Shown here: positions 1 to 6,518 of the stretch, piece after piece
Layout of the letters: every line of letters begins with the position of its first letter
How positions within the stretch are numbered: the stretch's first letter is position 1
Assembly (NCBI GenBank): GCA_002483425.1
Contig: DLHW01000061.1
Span: forward strand, 16,685 to 34,364
Direction of reading: 5' to 3'
DNA: 17,680 nt
From: Methylococcaceae bacterium UBA7658
Lineage (GTDB): Bacteria; Pseudomonadota; Gammaproteobacteria; Methylococcales; Methylomonadaceae
Made by a program: the position numbers and the translations under genes
Notes under the pieces: generated by a model
The model's database searches: none
The model's input: the letters and a program-made list of their open reading frames with translations, nothing else
What the model was told of the DNA's origin: nothing

Positions 1-491
1 AGGATGTATTCGATCAATATTTGAAAGAAAACAAAGCGCAACTGATAACGGTTGCCAGCGAGACCAATAAAACGGCGTTGGAGATCTTGATGGCATACGG
101 CGAGATTAAAACAGCGCTCAACCGGTTGAACAACCAAGATTCTCGATTAAAAGACATTAACGAGCAGTTAGATGTTCTAATTTACGCCGGTTTTATACGC
201 AATACGCCGGTGCAACAACTCAAAGCAGTACCCCGCTATTTGAAAGCGATTGCATATCGTTTGGAAAAACCCGGCAACGATGGGCAAAAAATCATGGAGA
301 TCAGCCGTTACGCCACCCGGTTTTGGAAAGATGTTGAAAAAAAGGCTCATAAAGAATTATTGCTGCCCGAGTTGGATCCTTTCCGTTGGGCGCTGGAAGA
401 GTTCCGGGTATCCCTTTTTGCGCAGCATTTAAAAACAGCGTATCCCATATCCGCTAAGCGTTTGGATAAGGCTTGGGACGAACGCGGATAA
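1..491 (+). CDS. hrpA: ATP-dependent RNA helicase HrpA, C-terminal fragment (5' end outside window)
   Basis: The frame is open from the left edge (complete codons from base 3) to the TAA at 489-491, so this is the 3' end of a longer gene and the TTG at 21 is not a start. The roughly 162 visible residues match the C-terminal DUF3418 region of HrpA, a DEAH-box RNA helicase of about 1,300 residues involved in RNA handling. The strongest landmark is near the end: a segment reading LPELDPFRWALEEFRVSLF followed by AQHLKTAYPISAKRLDKAW, which is the conserved HrpA terminus (FRVSLFAQ, then PYPIS-KRL). The helicase motifs lie upstream and are not visible. Identification rests on recognising this tail by eye. 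The closely related HrpB has a different C-terminus. Confidence 0.85.
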   Translation, partial: DVFDQYLKENKAQLITVASETNKTALEILMAYGEIKTALNRLNNQDSRLKDINEQLDVLIYAGFIRNTPVQQLKAVPRYLKAIAYRLEKPGNDGQKIMEISRYATRFWKDVEKKAHKELLLPELDPFRWALEEFRVSLFAQHLKTAYPISAKRLDKAWDERG

Positions 492-509
492 AAAAGCCGT
501 TTTTTAGCC
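486..509 (+). terminator. Possible weak hairpin at the end of hrpA
   Basis: GG, one mismatch and TAAAAAA can pair with TTTTTTA, the mismatch and CC around a GCCG loop, directly over the hrpA stop codon. The stem is almost all A-T, and its right arm doubles as a U-tract. It could act as a weak terminator, but the stability is doubtful. Confidence 0.3.
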
Positions 510-724
510 TCCTTGTAAGCTTATAATTACAAAAAATTAAGCGATTCAAAATTATTTGTGCACAGAAAGAATCAATAAGTTAGGAATGTTTTCTAAAGCG
601 CCTTAAATTATTCGATGAGATTATTTAAAAACTTGATTTTAAAGTATAAAATAGTTTTGTCTCGTTTATAGACAATCTAAGTAAAGTCCAGTAAAAACGG
701 CTATTAAGGGTGTAAAAGAACACA

Positions 725-802
725 TTTTCCACAGAGTTATCCACAAATTTTGTGTATAACTGTGAAGAAGTTCACATTTTTAATAACTTACCCTTATCAA
801 CA
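725..802. promoter_or_regulatory. Cluster of DnaA-box-like 9-mers
   Basis: Four sites fall within 78 bases: TTTTCCACA at 725-733 (one mismatch to TTATNCACA), a perfect TTATCCACA at 737-745, a perfect TTATACACA on the minus strand at 751-759 (read as TGTGTATAA), and TTATCAACA at 794-802 (one mismatch). TTGTGCACA at 556-564 is a further one-mismatch site. TGTGAA and TTCACA form an inverted pair at 761-776. The two perfect boxes face each other 5 bases apart. Next to the AT-rich stretch at 520-660, this resembles an origin or a DnaA-titrating or DnaA-regulated site. No dnaA, dnaN, gyrB or mnmG gene is visible nearby, so an origin assignment is unproven. Confidence 0.5.
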
Positions 803-1060
803 AAAAAGTCTTATTCCCAGGGCTAATTTAAACCCATTCGTCGTATCTCAAAAAATGTATTTAGCGAAACACCGGATGTAACGATGTATAATTTGCCTAT
901 TAATTCCCAGAGCAACCTGTGTTTAAGTTAAGACTATTTCATCCATGGTTCCAAAAGTACGCCTATTACGCGCTTAAGTTAGAATCGAAATAACTGCTTA
1001 CCGTTCGTCATTACGCCCATTGGGTATACGGCATGTCGAAGCTCTTGATCACGACTTCCG

Positions 1061-1082
1061 TAAGTTCACTCGGTGAACCTTA
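1061..1082 (+). promoter_or_regulatory. Hairpin upstream of the SemiSWEET gene
   Basis: TAAGTTCAC pairs with GTGAAC, a bulged C, then TTA, around a TCG loop: nine base pairs with one bulge, ending 64 bases before the ATG at 1147. No T-run follows directly, so it is not an obvious intrinsic terminator. It may be an operator or an RNA structure in the leader. Function unknown. Confidence 0.35.
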
Positions 1083-1146
1083 AGCCAACTCTGTAATAAT
1101 TTTATTTTTTGGATTCTACTCAGTCTTAACCAATCGACCCTTATTT

Positions 1147-1419
1147 ATGGCAATCAATTTCGAATTCATCGGATTTGCAGCAGCGGCTTTAACCACGAGT
1201 TCTTTTCTTCCCCAAGCTGTAATGACCATCAAAACCAGGGACACGTCGTCGCTATCACTCGGTATGTATAGCTTATTTACCCTAGGCGTGGTGTGCTGGT
1301 TAATTTACGGTATTTATCTTGCCAACTATGCCATTATTCTTGCAAATGCAATAACCTTATTGCTAGCTTCATGCATACTTTCAGTTAAAATCTACAACCA
1401 CTTTACTAAAAAAACTTAA
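1147..1419 (+). CDS. SemiSWEET-family sugar transporter (PQ-loop / MtN3 repeat protein)
   Basis: This 90-residue protein has three predicted membrane helices, at about residues 5-27, 39-57 and 60-82, the size and layout of a bacterial SemiSWEET. These proteins form homodimers in the inner membrane and pass small sugars down their gradient. The family proline-glutamine motif is seen as LPQ at residues 21-23 in helix 1, followed by the usual charged and Ser-rich link (TRDTSSLSLGMY) into helix 2. W51 (in WLIYG) and N67 in helix 3 sit where pocket residues are expected. The ATG at 1147 is the natural start, but no strong Shine-Dalgarno precedes it. The gene stands alone, 102 bases upstream of fbp on the same strand. 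Substrate cannot be told from the sequence. Confidence 0.85.
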   Translation: MAINFEFIGFAAAALTTSSFLPQAVMTIKTRDTSSLSLGMYSLFTLGVVCWLIYGIYLANYAIILANAITLLLASCILSVKIYNHFTKKT

Positions 1420-1424
1420 GCAGC

Positions 1425-1455
1425 GCTTTGCATAACCGGCTCCGACAAAGCTTTT
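1425..1455 (+). terminator. Possible intrinsic terminator after the SemiSWEET gene
   Basis: GCTTTG (1425-1430) pairs with CAAAGC (1446-1451) around a 15-base loop and is followed by TTTT within TTTTCTAAT. It lies just after the stop codon at 1419 and before fbp. The stem is short and the loop large, so activity is plausible but uncertain. Confidence 0.35.
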
Positions 1456-1521
1456 CTAATAAATCTTCGAGTATTTTGAGCGGCTTTTCAAACGCTAACC
1501 GATTACAGAGACCCTATCTTA

Positions 1522-2529
1522 ATGACCAATAAAGTTACTTTAACTCAGTTTATCATCGAGCAACAGAGAGAAGAGTTCCCCGGAACATCCGGCTCCTTCA
1601 CTTCGTTGTTAAACGACATCGCTACAGCCTGCAAAAAAATATCGCATTATGTTAACCGGGGCGAACTGATCGGCGTACTAGGTAACGCGCACTCGGAAAA
1701 TATCCAAGGCGAGGTTCAAAAAAAATTGGACATCATCACCAACGAGATCATGATTAACGCCCTCAACTGGACAGGCCACCTCGCCGGTATGGCCTCGGAA
1801 GAGATGGACGATGTCATTAAAATCCCAAATCATTACCCCAAAGGAAAATATTTGGTCGCTTTCGATCCTCTGGACGGTTCGTCGAATATCGATGTCAACC
1901 TCGCGGTAGGCACTATATTTTCTATTTTGCGGACACGCGAAGGCGTCGATCCTGATTTACAGGATTTTTTAAGAAAAGGCGTTGAACAAGTTTGCGCAGG
2001 GTTTGTTTTGTACGGGCCATCCACCATGATGGTGCTGACGACGGGACACGGCGTCAACGCCTTCACTCTTGACCAGGATATCGGCGAATTCATCCTTACG
2101 CACAGAAATATGCGGATTCCCGAGGAAACCGCCGAATTCGCCATCAACATGACCAATCAGCGATTTTGGGAACCGCCGGTTCAGCGTTATATCGAAGAAT
2201 GCTTGCAGGGCAAGGAAGGTCCGCGTGACAAAAACTTCAACATGCGCTGGATTGCCTCCTTGGTTGCCGAAGTTTACCGTATTTTAACGCGCGGCGGCAT
2301 TTTTATGTATCCGCTGGATTCGCGCAATCCTAACAAACCGGCAAAGTTAAGATTGATGTACGAAGCCAACCCGATGGCGTTTATCGTCGAGCAAGCGGGC
2401 GGATTATGCTCGACCGGACGGGAGCGGATAATGGATATTAAACCGGTTGACATTCATCAACGGGTACCTTTGATTTTGGGATCGAAACAAGAGGTGGAAC
2501 GGGTCGTTGCCTATCATTCGCAAAATTAA
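1522..2529 (+). CDS. fbp: Fructose-1,6-bisphosphatase, class I
   Basis: The enzyme hydrolyses fructose-1,6-bisphosphate to fructose-6-phosphate and phosphate, serving gluconeogenesis and pentose-phosphate carbon cycling in the cytoplasm. The protein has 335 residues, normal for class I enzymes. The family signature DPLDGSSNIDVN lies at residues 115-126, with D115 and D118 as metal ligands. The SEE segment (residues 92-94) carries the glutamates expected to bind metal, and E281 in YEANP (280-284) is a further ligand. The substrate-binding stretch YPLDSRNPNKPAKLRLMYE lies at residues 263-281. GNAHSENIQGEVQKKLD at 54-70 matches the conserved N-terminal region. The gene reads on its own, convergent with the protease gene downstream. 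Start ATG at 1522 fits the family N-terminus, though the ribosome binding site is weak. Confidence 0.97.
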   Translation: MTNKVTLTQFIIEQQREEFPGTSGSFTSLLNDIATACKKISHYVNRGELIGVLGNAHSENIQGEVQKKLDIITNEIMINALNWTGHLAGMASEEMDDVIKIPNHYPKGKYLVAFDPLDGSSNIDVNLAVGTIFSILRTREGVDPDLQDFLRKGVEQVCAGFVLYGPSTMMVLTTGHGVNAFTLDQDIGEFILTHRNMRIPEETAEFAINMTNQRFWEPPVQRYIEECLQGKEGPRDKNFNMRWIASLVAEVYRILTRGGIFMYPLDSRNPNKPAKLRLMYEANPMAFIVEQAGGLCSTGRERIMDIKPVDIHQRVPLILGSKQEVERVVAYHSQN

Positions 2530-2585
2530 AATCGCGCTTAAAACACGGCAACAAACCTCGTTCCACTTTCGTGCTTTAGAGAAAC

Positions 2586-3407
2586 TTATTTCCCTGAGTT
2601 CTGACGGATAAAACTTCTGATTTCGGGATTGCTGATTCGGGTATAAACACCATAAAGGTTAGGATCGGCGCAATTGCCGACACCCCAGGAAACGATACCG
2701 TTTTGCACACCGGTTCGTCCGCCCGGTAAATAGCCGAATAAGGGACCGCCGCTATCGCCGGAACAGCTGTCTTTACCGCCTGCTACAAACCCTGCGCAAA
2801 TCATCCGGGCACTAACTCCACCGCCCACAGCTGTATTACAAACCGAATTCCTAACGACGGGAACATCTACTTGCCGCAGGTCGAGACTAGGAACGGAGCC
2901 GTCCCCCTGCGTGGCGCCCCAGCCGATGGTGCGAACCAGTGTGCCTGGCTTCGCTAAACCGGTAATACATTCCAAGCCCGCACAGGCTTCAGGCAACAAA
3001 ACCAAGTTTTTGCTATCGTTAAGGGCAACAGCACTGGCCAAAGTAAAGATGGCGACATCGTAATCGAATGTGCTTCCATTGTATTTCGGATGCCTTATCC
3101 TAGCGCTCACATTGATCAATTGGCCTGGATCGATAGTCCTGTTATTAGTTCCTATCCGGATATGAATAGGAACACCAGTCGCCAAACAATGTCCGGCGGT
3201 TAGTACTCTCGTGGGACTGAGAAGAGTGCCGCCGCAAAATTGGAAATTGTCCGAATTCCGTTCAATCGCCACCACGAACGGGTAAGCATGGTTCGGCGCA
3301 ATGGTACCGCCTACAATTCTAGGCGTTACCTCTGCGCCGAAGGCTGAAGCCGCCGCCATCAGTAAAACGGTTAACGCTGTAAAGCTTGATAATTTCTTGG
3401 TCGTCAT
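2586..3407 (-). CDS. Secreted trypsin-like serine protease (S1 family)
   Basis: The 273-residue protein is a chymotrypsin-fold endopeptidase. An N-terminal signal peptide (residues 1 to about 25: KK, then a hydrophobic core, then SAFGA) predicts export to the periplasm or outside. A short propeptide ends at R30, and mature-type IVGG starts at I31, the classical zymogen activation site. The triad is complete: H73 in TAGHC, D117 in DYDVAI, S219 in GDSGGP. D213, six residues before the serine, marks an Arg/Lys-preferring S1 pocket, and SWG at 240-242 is also conserved. Cysteine pairs flank the histidine and serine loops, so disulfides are expected. A GGAG-type ribosome site precedes the ATG. The gene is monocistronic and convergent with fbp. 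S1 proteases are much commoner in animals and some secreting bacteria. Confidence 0.95.
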   Translation of the reverse strand: MTTKKLSSFTALTVLLMAAASAFGAEVTPRIVGGTIAPNHAYPFVVAIERNSDNFQFCGGTLLSPTRVLTAGHCLATGVPIHIRIGTNNRTIDPGQLINVSARIRHPKYNGSTFDYDVAIFTLASAVALNDSKNLVLLPEACAGLECITGLAKPGTLVRTIGWGATQGDGSVPSLDLRQVDVPVVRNSVCNTAVGGGVSARMICAGFVAGGKDSCSGDSGGPLFGYLPGGRTGVQNGIVSWGVGNCADPNLYGVYTRISNPEIRSFIRQNSGK

Positions 3408-3540
3408 ACTTTTTCTCCACCGTTAAAATTTAAGATACGAGGTTTTATCATACTAAAACAATCGCAGATTAACTTAAAACTAAGCTAATTTCTGGGTATT
3501 AATACACTATTTTTTTTAAAAAACTATGTTAATCACCTAA
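3408..3540. other. Short intergenic spacer between protease and SPFH genes
   Basis: This 133-base AT-rich spacer must hold the protease promoter on the minus strand and the end of the SPFH transcript. It contains a perfect palindrome GTATTAATAC at 3496-3505 and an AT-only T8A6-type tract at about 3510-3524. I see no clear GC hairpin terminator and no well-spaced -35/-10 pair. Confidence 0.4.
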
Positions 3541-4842
3541 TCAATTAGTTTTGACCGACATATCCAGTTTTAATTCTTTAGCTGTTTGAGCTTTCAACAT
3601 TTCGATTAAATCGGTCGCCGCACTGCCCGGCGCATTGCCGTGAACTCCCATCTGGATGTCGGGCACCCATTTTTGTTTTTCGATCGCTTCGGCATAACGC
3701 ATATGCACTGTTTTCCACGCCTCCAATTTAGCGGTTAACGCACCGTCGGCGCTCATCACTAACTTTTTATATTCGCCGTCGCCTTCCCCGCGCAGAATTT
3801 GCTCTTCCTTATAAGCTACCGCGGCCAGCCGTTTTTGCTCTGCTTCCAGTTTGGCTTGCTCTGCTACGAGAACCCCTTGCATGGCTTTGGTCACTGCGAC
3901 TTCCTTTTCTTTTTCAGCATCGACCACGGCCTGAATTTTTTCTTGTTCTTTGGCGTATTTATCGACCATCACATTTTTCTTGCCTTGTTCCTCGGCGGTC
4001 AGCGCTTCTTGCCGGGCTCGTTCGGCATCCGCCTTTGCGGTGATAATACCCATTGTCGCTTCCCGTTTACGGGAAATTTGATCGAGCGTTTTTTGCTCGA
4101 AATCCCAGTCTGTGATTTGAAACCCGCTCACCACAATACCGTAATTTTTAAAATCGCTGGCATGGTGCAAAGGCTGAGCGTCATTGCCGTATTTTATAAC
4201 CGGCACGTTCCGAACGACCCGTTCTTTGGTGTCTTTCTGTTCTTCGACAATCGATTTGAGTTCGGTAAAAAATTTCCCTTGGGCGATCTGCTCTTCCGCC
4301 CATTGCGTAAAAATGCCGCGTTTTTCGGCATAGGATTCTTCCGATGTCATCAAGCCCGCGGTTAAATTCATCGATTCTTCGCTGACCGTTTTGATAAGTT
4401 TATGAGATACGGCGTCATTCGAACGGAAATCCTTATGCAACCTGATCATCTGCTCTTCATTGTTGGGACAAGCAAAGCGGGCTTTGCCGAATACCTTGCC
4501 CGTACCGCCGTCTTGATAGCGCACGGCAATGCCGGTAAAGTTAAGACTGGACTGGGTTACGGCATCGTCCTTATCGAAGTCGAAAGTAATCACATCCTTA
4601 TAAACTTCGGTCGAACCGAAACCCTTAAAGTAAATCCCCGGCGTAAACTTAACCAGTAAAGTTCCGGTCGGAAATTGTATTACGGTGCGTTCGCCCGCAT
4701 CGTTAATGCCGAAGTTCAACTTCAAAAGCACTAATAAGACTAGCAAACCGCCCAAGTAGTAAAGGTATCTCAAATTAAATTGAGGCACGGTAAATCTTAC
4801 ATTCGGGTTGCCCGATTTATTAATGAGATCTTCTAAGCCCAT
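3541..4842 (-). CDS. SPFH/band-7 domain membrane protein
   Basis: The 433-residue protein has one N-terminal membrane helix (about residues 26-42, Leu/Val-rich), then a band-7/SPFH domain (about 52-245, beginning AGERTVIQFPTG). A long Ala/Glu/Lys-rich coiled coil follows (about 250-350), and the short C-terminal part (370-433) is conserved-looking but unassigned. This is the architecture of stomatin, prohibitin and flotillin relatives, which form ring or cage assemblies on membranes and often control membrane proteases or organise lipid domains. It is not HflK, HflC or QmcA by sequence or neighbours, since no NfeD or partner SPFH gene adjoins. It looks closer to the solitary SPFH proteins found in diverse bacteria and large phages. 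The start is supported by the compact N-terminus, but the ribosome site is weak. The precise role is unknown. Confidence 0.85.
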   Translation of the reverse strand: MGLEDLINKSGNPNVRFTVPQFNLRYLYYLGGLLVLLVLLKLNFGINDAGERTVIQFPTGTLLVKFTPGIYFKGFGSTEVYKDVITFDFDKDDAVTQSSLNFTGIAVRYQDGGTGKVFGKARFACPNNEEQMIRLHKDFRSNDAVSHKLIKTVSEESMNLTAGLMTSEESYAEKRGIFTQWAEEQIAQGKFFTELKSIVEEQKDTKERVVRNVPVIKYGNDAQPLHHASDFKNYGIVVSGFQITDWDFEQKTLDQISRKREATMGIITAKADAERARQEALTAEEQGKKNVMVDKYAKEQEKIQAVVDAEKEKEVAVTKAMQGVLVAEQAKLEAEQKRLAAVAYKEEQILRGEGDGEYKKLVMSADGALTAKLEAWKTVHMRYAEAIEKQKWVPDIQMGVHGNAPGSAATDLIEMLKAQTAKELKLDMSVKTN

Positions 4843-4991
4843 GCGTATTTACCTAATCAAGACGAAAGTTTTCATTGTGGAACCGTTATCCGCTGACGGC
4901 AAGTAAATAATGCTTAAAAACCCGGCTCCTTTGCCGTAAACATTGAATAGATTGACACTAGTCGGCTCGAAACTCCTTTGTTGGCCAAGAA
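4843..4991. other. Intergenic spacer between SPFH and nuclease genes
   Basis: These 149 bases separate two minus-strand genes. They should carry the SPFH promoter and the end of the nuclease transcript. No strong hairpin-plus-T terminator or consensus promoter was seen on the minus strand. Confidence 0.3.
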
Positions 4992-5831
4992 TTAAAGAAA
5001 TATAAGCGCGCTTGGATGCCGCACCAGCATCGACCAGCCGCCTCTATTTTTGTTTAACCAGCCACGCGCCTCGACGGTTTTCCCGCGATAAGTTACAATA
5101 TCCGGAAATAATGTGAGCCATTTTTTTTCGATTCGCGCCTGGATTGAACCGGGAAAACTCAAGTAAACATATTTCCTGCTACTGCGAATATCTATTACTG
5201 TTCCGGTTATACGCAGCCAACCGGAATGGCTTTCCTTGCCAATCTTTTCGACTGGAATGGCAGTATAGTCAGGTTCCCGCCAAATCCCGCGCCGGGCCAA
5301 TTCGGCTTTAGCACCCGCCTCGGTCAATTGCGCCGAATACAGCAAATTAGGCGGATAAATATTGACCGCCGCCAAGCCCAATTCCACCAATTGCAAATTA
5401 ATGTGTTCATTATTTTCATTGAACACATGGGCTAAGGTTCGCTTATATTTATCGGTTTGTTCAACATCGGTCACCAGCCTAACTTTTTGGTTTTGAAGTT
5501 TTGCGGCCAACCAGCGTTTAGCCGCTTCGCCACCGGCTTCCGTTGCCTGGCTTCGATGTTTTACTTCCGGCGTGTTGACGCCTAACAACCGTATTTTACG
5601 GCCGCCTTCCAGCCTGACCGTATCGCCGTCGTAGACTCTATCGACCTTGAAAAAAGCATAACCCGGTTTAACTTGGATTTTTTTGCTGTTTTCGTGGGTG
5701 CGATCCGTATAATGATTACCGCCACCGGCGTCTAACCAGCGGTATACATCCGCTGCCCCTGTTACGGTAAATCCGCACAACAATAGCCCTAGCGTAATTC
5801 CGCTAACGTGTTTATAGCGCTTTAATTGCAT
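4992..5831 (-). CDS. Exported thermonuclease (SNase domain) with N-terminal DUF4124-like segment
   Basis: The 279-residue protein is a staphylococcal-nuclease-type phosphodiesterase predicted to degrade DNA or RNA outside the cytoplasm. Residues 1 to about 27 form a signal peptide (KRYKHVSG, then a hydrophobic core, then TGAA). Residues 28-45, reading DVYRWLDAGGGNHYTDR, match the DUF4124 pattern seen at the N-terminus of many exported gammaproteobacterial proteins. The nuclease core (about 58-187) has VYDGDTVRL (67-73, calcium-binding aspartates), R81 and E89 in IRLLGVNTPE with the same 8-residue spacing as R35 and E43 of the Staphylococcus enzyme, and R131 in DKYKRTL as the R87 equivalent. 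So the active site appears intact. The C-terminal 80 residues look like an additional beta-rich domain of unknown role. It is divergent from dtd. Confidence 0.9.
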   Translation of the reverse strand: MQLKRYKHVSGITLGLLLCGFTVTGAADVYRWLDAGGGNHYTDRTHENSKKIQVKPGYAFFKVDRVYDGDTVRLEGGRKIRLLGVNTPEVKHRSQATEAGGEAAKRWLAAKLQNQKVRLVTDVEQTDKYKRTLAHVFNENNEHINLQLVELGLAAVNIYPPNLLYSAQLTEAGAKAELARRGIWREPDYTAIPVEKIGKESHSGWLRITGTVIDIRSSRKYVYLSFPGSIQARIEKKWLTLFPDIVTYRGKTVEARGWLNKNRGGWSMLVRHPSALIFL

Positions 5832-5842
5832 TTTTTGCCAGC

Positions 5843-5848
5843 TATAAT
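5843..5848 (+). promoter_or_regulatory. Candidate -10 element for dtd
   Basis: A perfect TATAAT lies 48 bases before the dtd ATG, in the 65-base divergent spacer region. The hexamer 16 bases upstream (TTTAAT at 5821-5826) is only a weak -35, matching three of six positions. Confidence 0.35.
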
Positions 5849-5896
5849 TTTTCTGCTTAATTCTTTCATCCGGATCATCTTCGAAAACTTAATCTC

Positions 5897-6352
5897 ATGC
5901 TGACCATCATTCAACGGGTAACTACCGCTAAAGTTACGGTAAATAATTGTATTATAGGCGAAATTGATAAAGGCATCATGGCTTTGGTCGCCGTCGAAAA
6001 AGACGATACAGAAAGAACCGCAGGCCGCCTTTTAGAGCGGATTTTGAATTACCGGATATTTCCCGATACCGACGGCAAGATGAATTTAAGTTTGCGTGAT
6101 ATTCAAGGTGGTTTATTGCTGGTGCCGCAATTCACCTTGGCGGCCAATACCGATAAAGGCAACCGCCCCAGTTTTGCCTCCGCCGCGCCGCCGGAACACG
6201 GATTGACTTTGTTTAACTATTTTCAATTGCTAGCAAAAGCAACCTACCCTTCCGTGCAATTCGGCGAATTCGGCGCTGATATGAAGGTGTCGTTAGTCAA
6301 CGACGGACCGGTAACGTTTACGCTTAAAGTGTCTGCAAATTCCGCCAGTTAA
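5897..6352 (+). CDS. dtd: D-aminoacyl-tRNA deacylase
   Basis: This cytoplasmic homodimeric editing enzyme hydrolyses the ester bond of D-aminoacyl-tRNAs (and glycyl-tRNA-Ala), protecting translation. The protein has 151 residues, against about 145 in the family. The N-terminus MLTIIQRVTTAKVTV is typical. The active-site motif at residues 77-81 reads PQFTL where E. coli has SQFTL, so T80 is kept but the first position is proline. The partner cross-subunit motif NDGPVTF is at 135-141, with the Gly-Pro pair that confers chirality selection. NRPSF (89-93) is also conserved. It stands alone on the plus strand, divergent from the nuclease and convergent with galE. The start ATG has little Shine-Dalgarno support but fits the family exactly. 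Confidence 0.96.
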   Translation: MLTIIQRVTTAKVTVNNCIIGEIDKGIMALVAVEKDDTERTAGRLLERILNYRIFPDTDGKMNLSLRDIQGGLLLVPQFTLAANTDKGNRPSFASAAPPEHGLTLFNYFQLLAKATYPSVQFGEFGADMKVSLVNDGPVTFTLKVSANSAS

Positions 6353-6518
6353 CCGATATAAAACGAACATCGTGATCCAGTTTAGCCTCAATAAAGACCA
6401 TCTTAAGGCTAGGATTTTTATATAATTCAACTTATAGCCAGTTAATCATACACACCGGCAACTTGGATTTGCTGATTTAAAGTCGGCTTTAAGCCGGGTT
6501 CGTAAAAAACGACGGTTT
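6353..6518. terminator. Convergent spacer with possible bidirectional hairpin (dtd / galE)
   Basis: The spacer between the two convergent stop codons contains CGGCT-TTA-AGCCG at about 6484-6496, a five-base-pair stem with a three-base loop. T-rich and A-rich sequence follows on either side, including a second potential arm of AAAAAACGACGGTTTTT at 6504-6520. It could stop transcription from both sides, but neither arm is a textbook terminator. Confidence 0.4.

Larger units (their letters stand above)
492..1146. other. 655-base AT-rich intergenic region
   Basis: No convincing gene lies between hrpA and the SemiSWEET gene. The left part (about 520-660) is very AT-rich, with runs such as TTATTTAAAAACTTGATTTT. 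A compact cluster of DnaA-box-like 9-mers follows at 725-802, and a good hairpin sits at 1061-1082. Two short words recur: TTAAGTTA at 923-930 and 974-981, and TTCCCAG followed by GGC or AGC near 813 and 905. I saw no tRNA fold and no coding potential. The length and content suggest a regulatory or replication-related spacer. Confidence 0.6.

Noticed and set aside
21..491. TTG at 21 as the start of a 156-residue gene
   Set aside because: The frame stays open to the window edge and the sequence is the C-terminal part of HrpA, so the true start lies upstream.
841..1060. Possible tRNA or small RNA gene in the spacer
   Set aside because: No cloverleaf with a TTCRANY-type arm could be assembled, and no clear terminator follows.
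1833..2156. 107-codon minus-strand frame inside fbp
   Set aside because: It is antisense to a highly conserved enzyme gene and carries no recognisable motif.
3799..4365. 188-codon plus-strand frame opposite the SPFH gene
   Set aside because: Its Phe/Leu-rich translation is the mirror of the Glu/Lys-rich coiled coil on the other strand, with no independent coding evidence.
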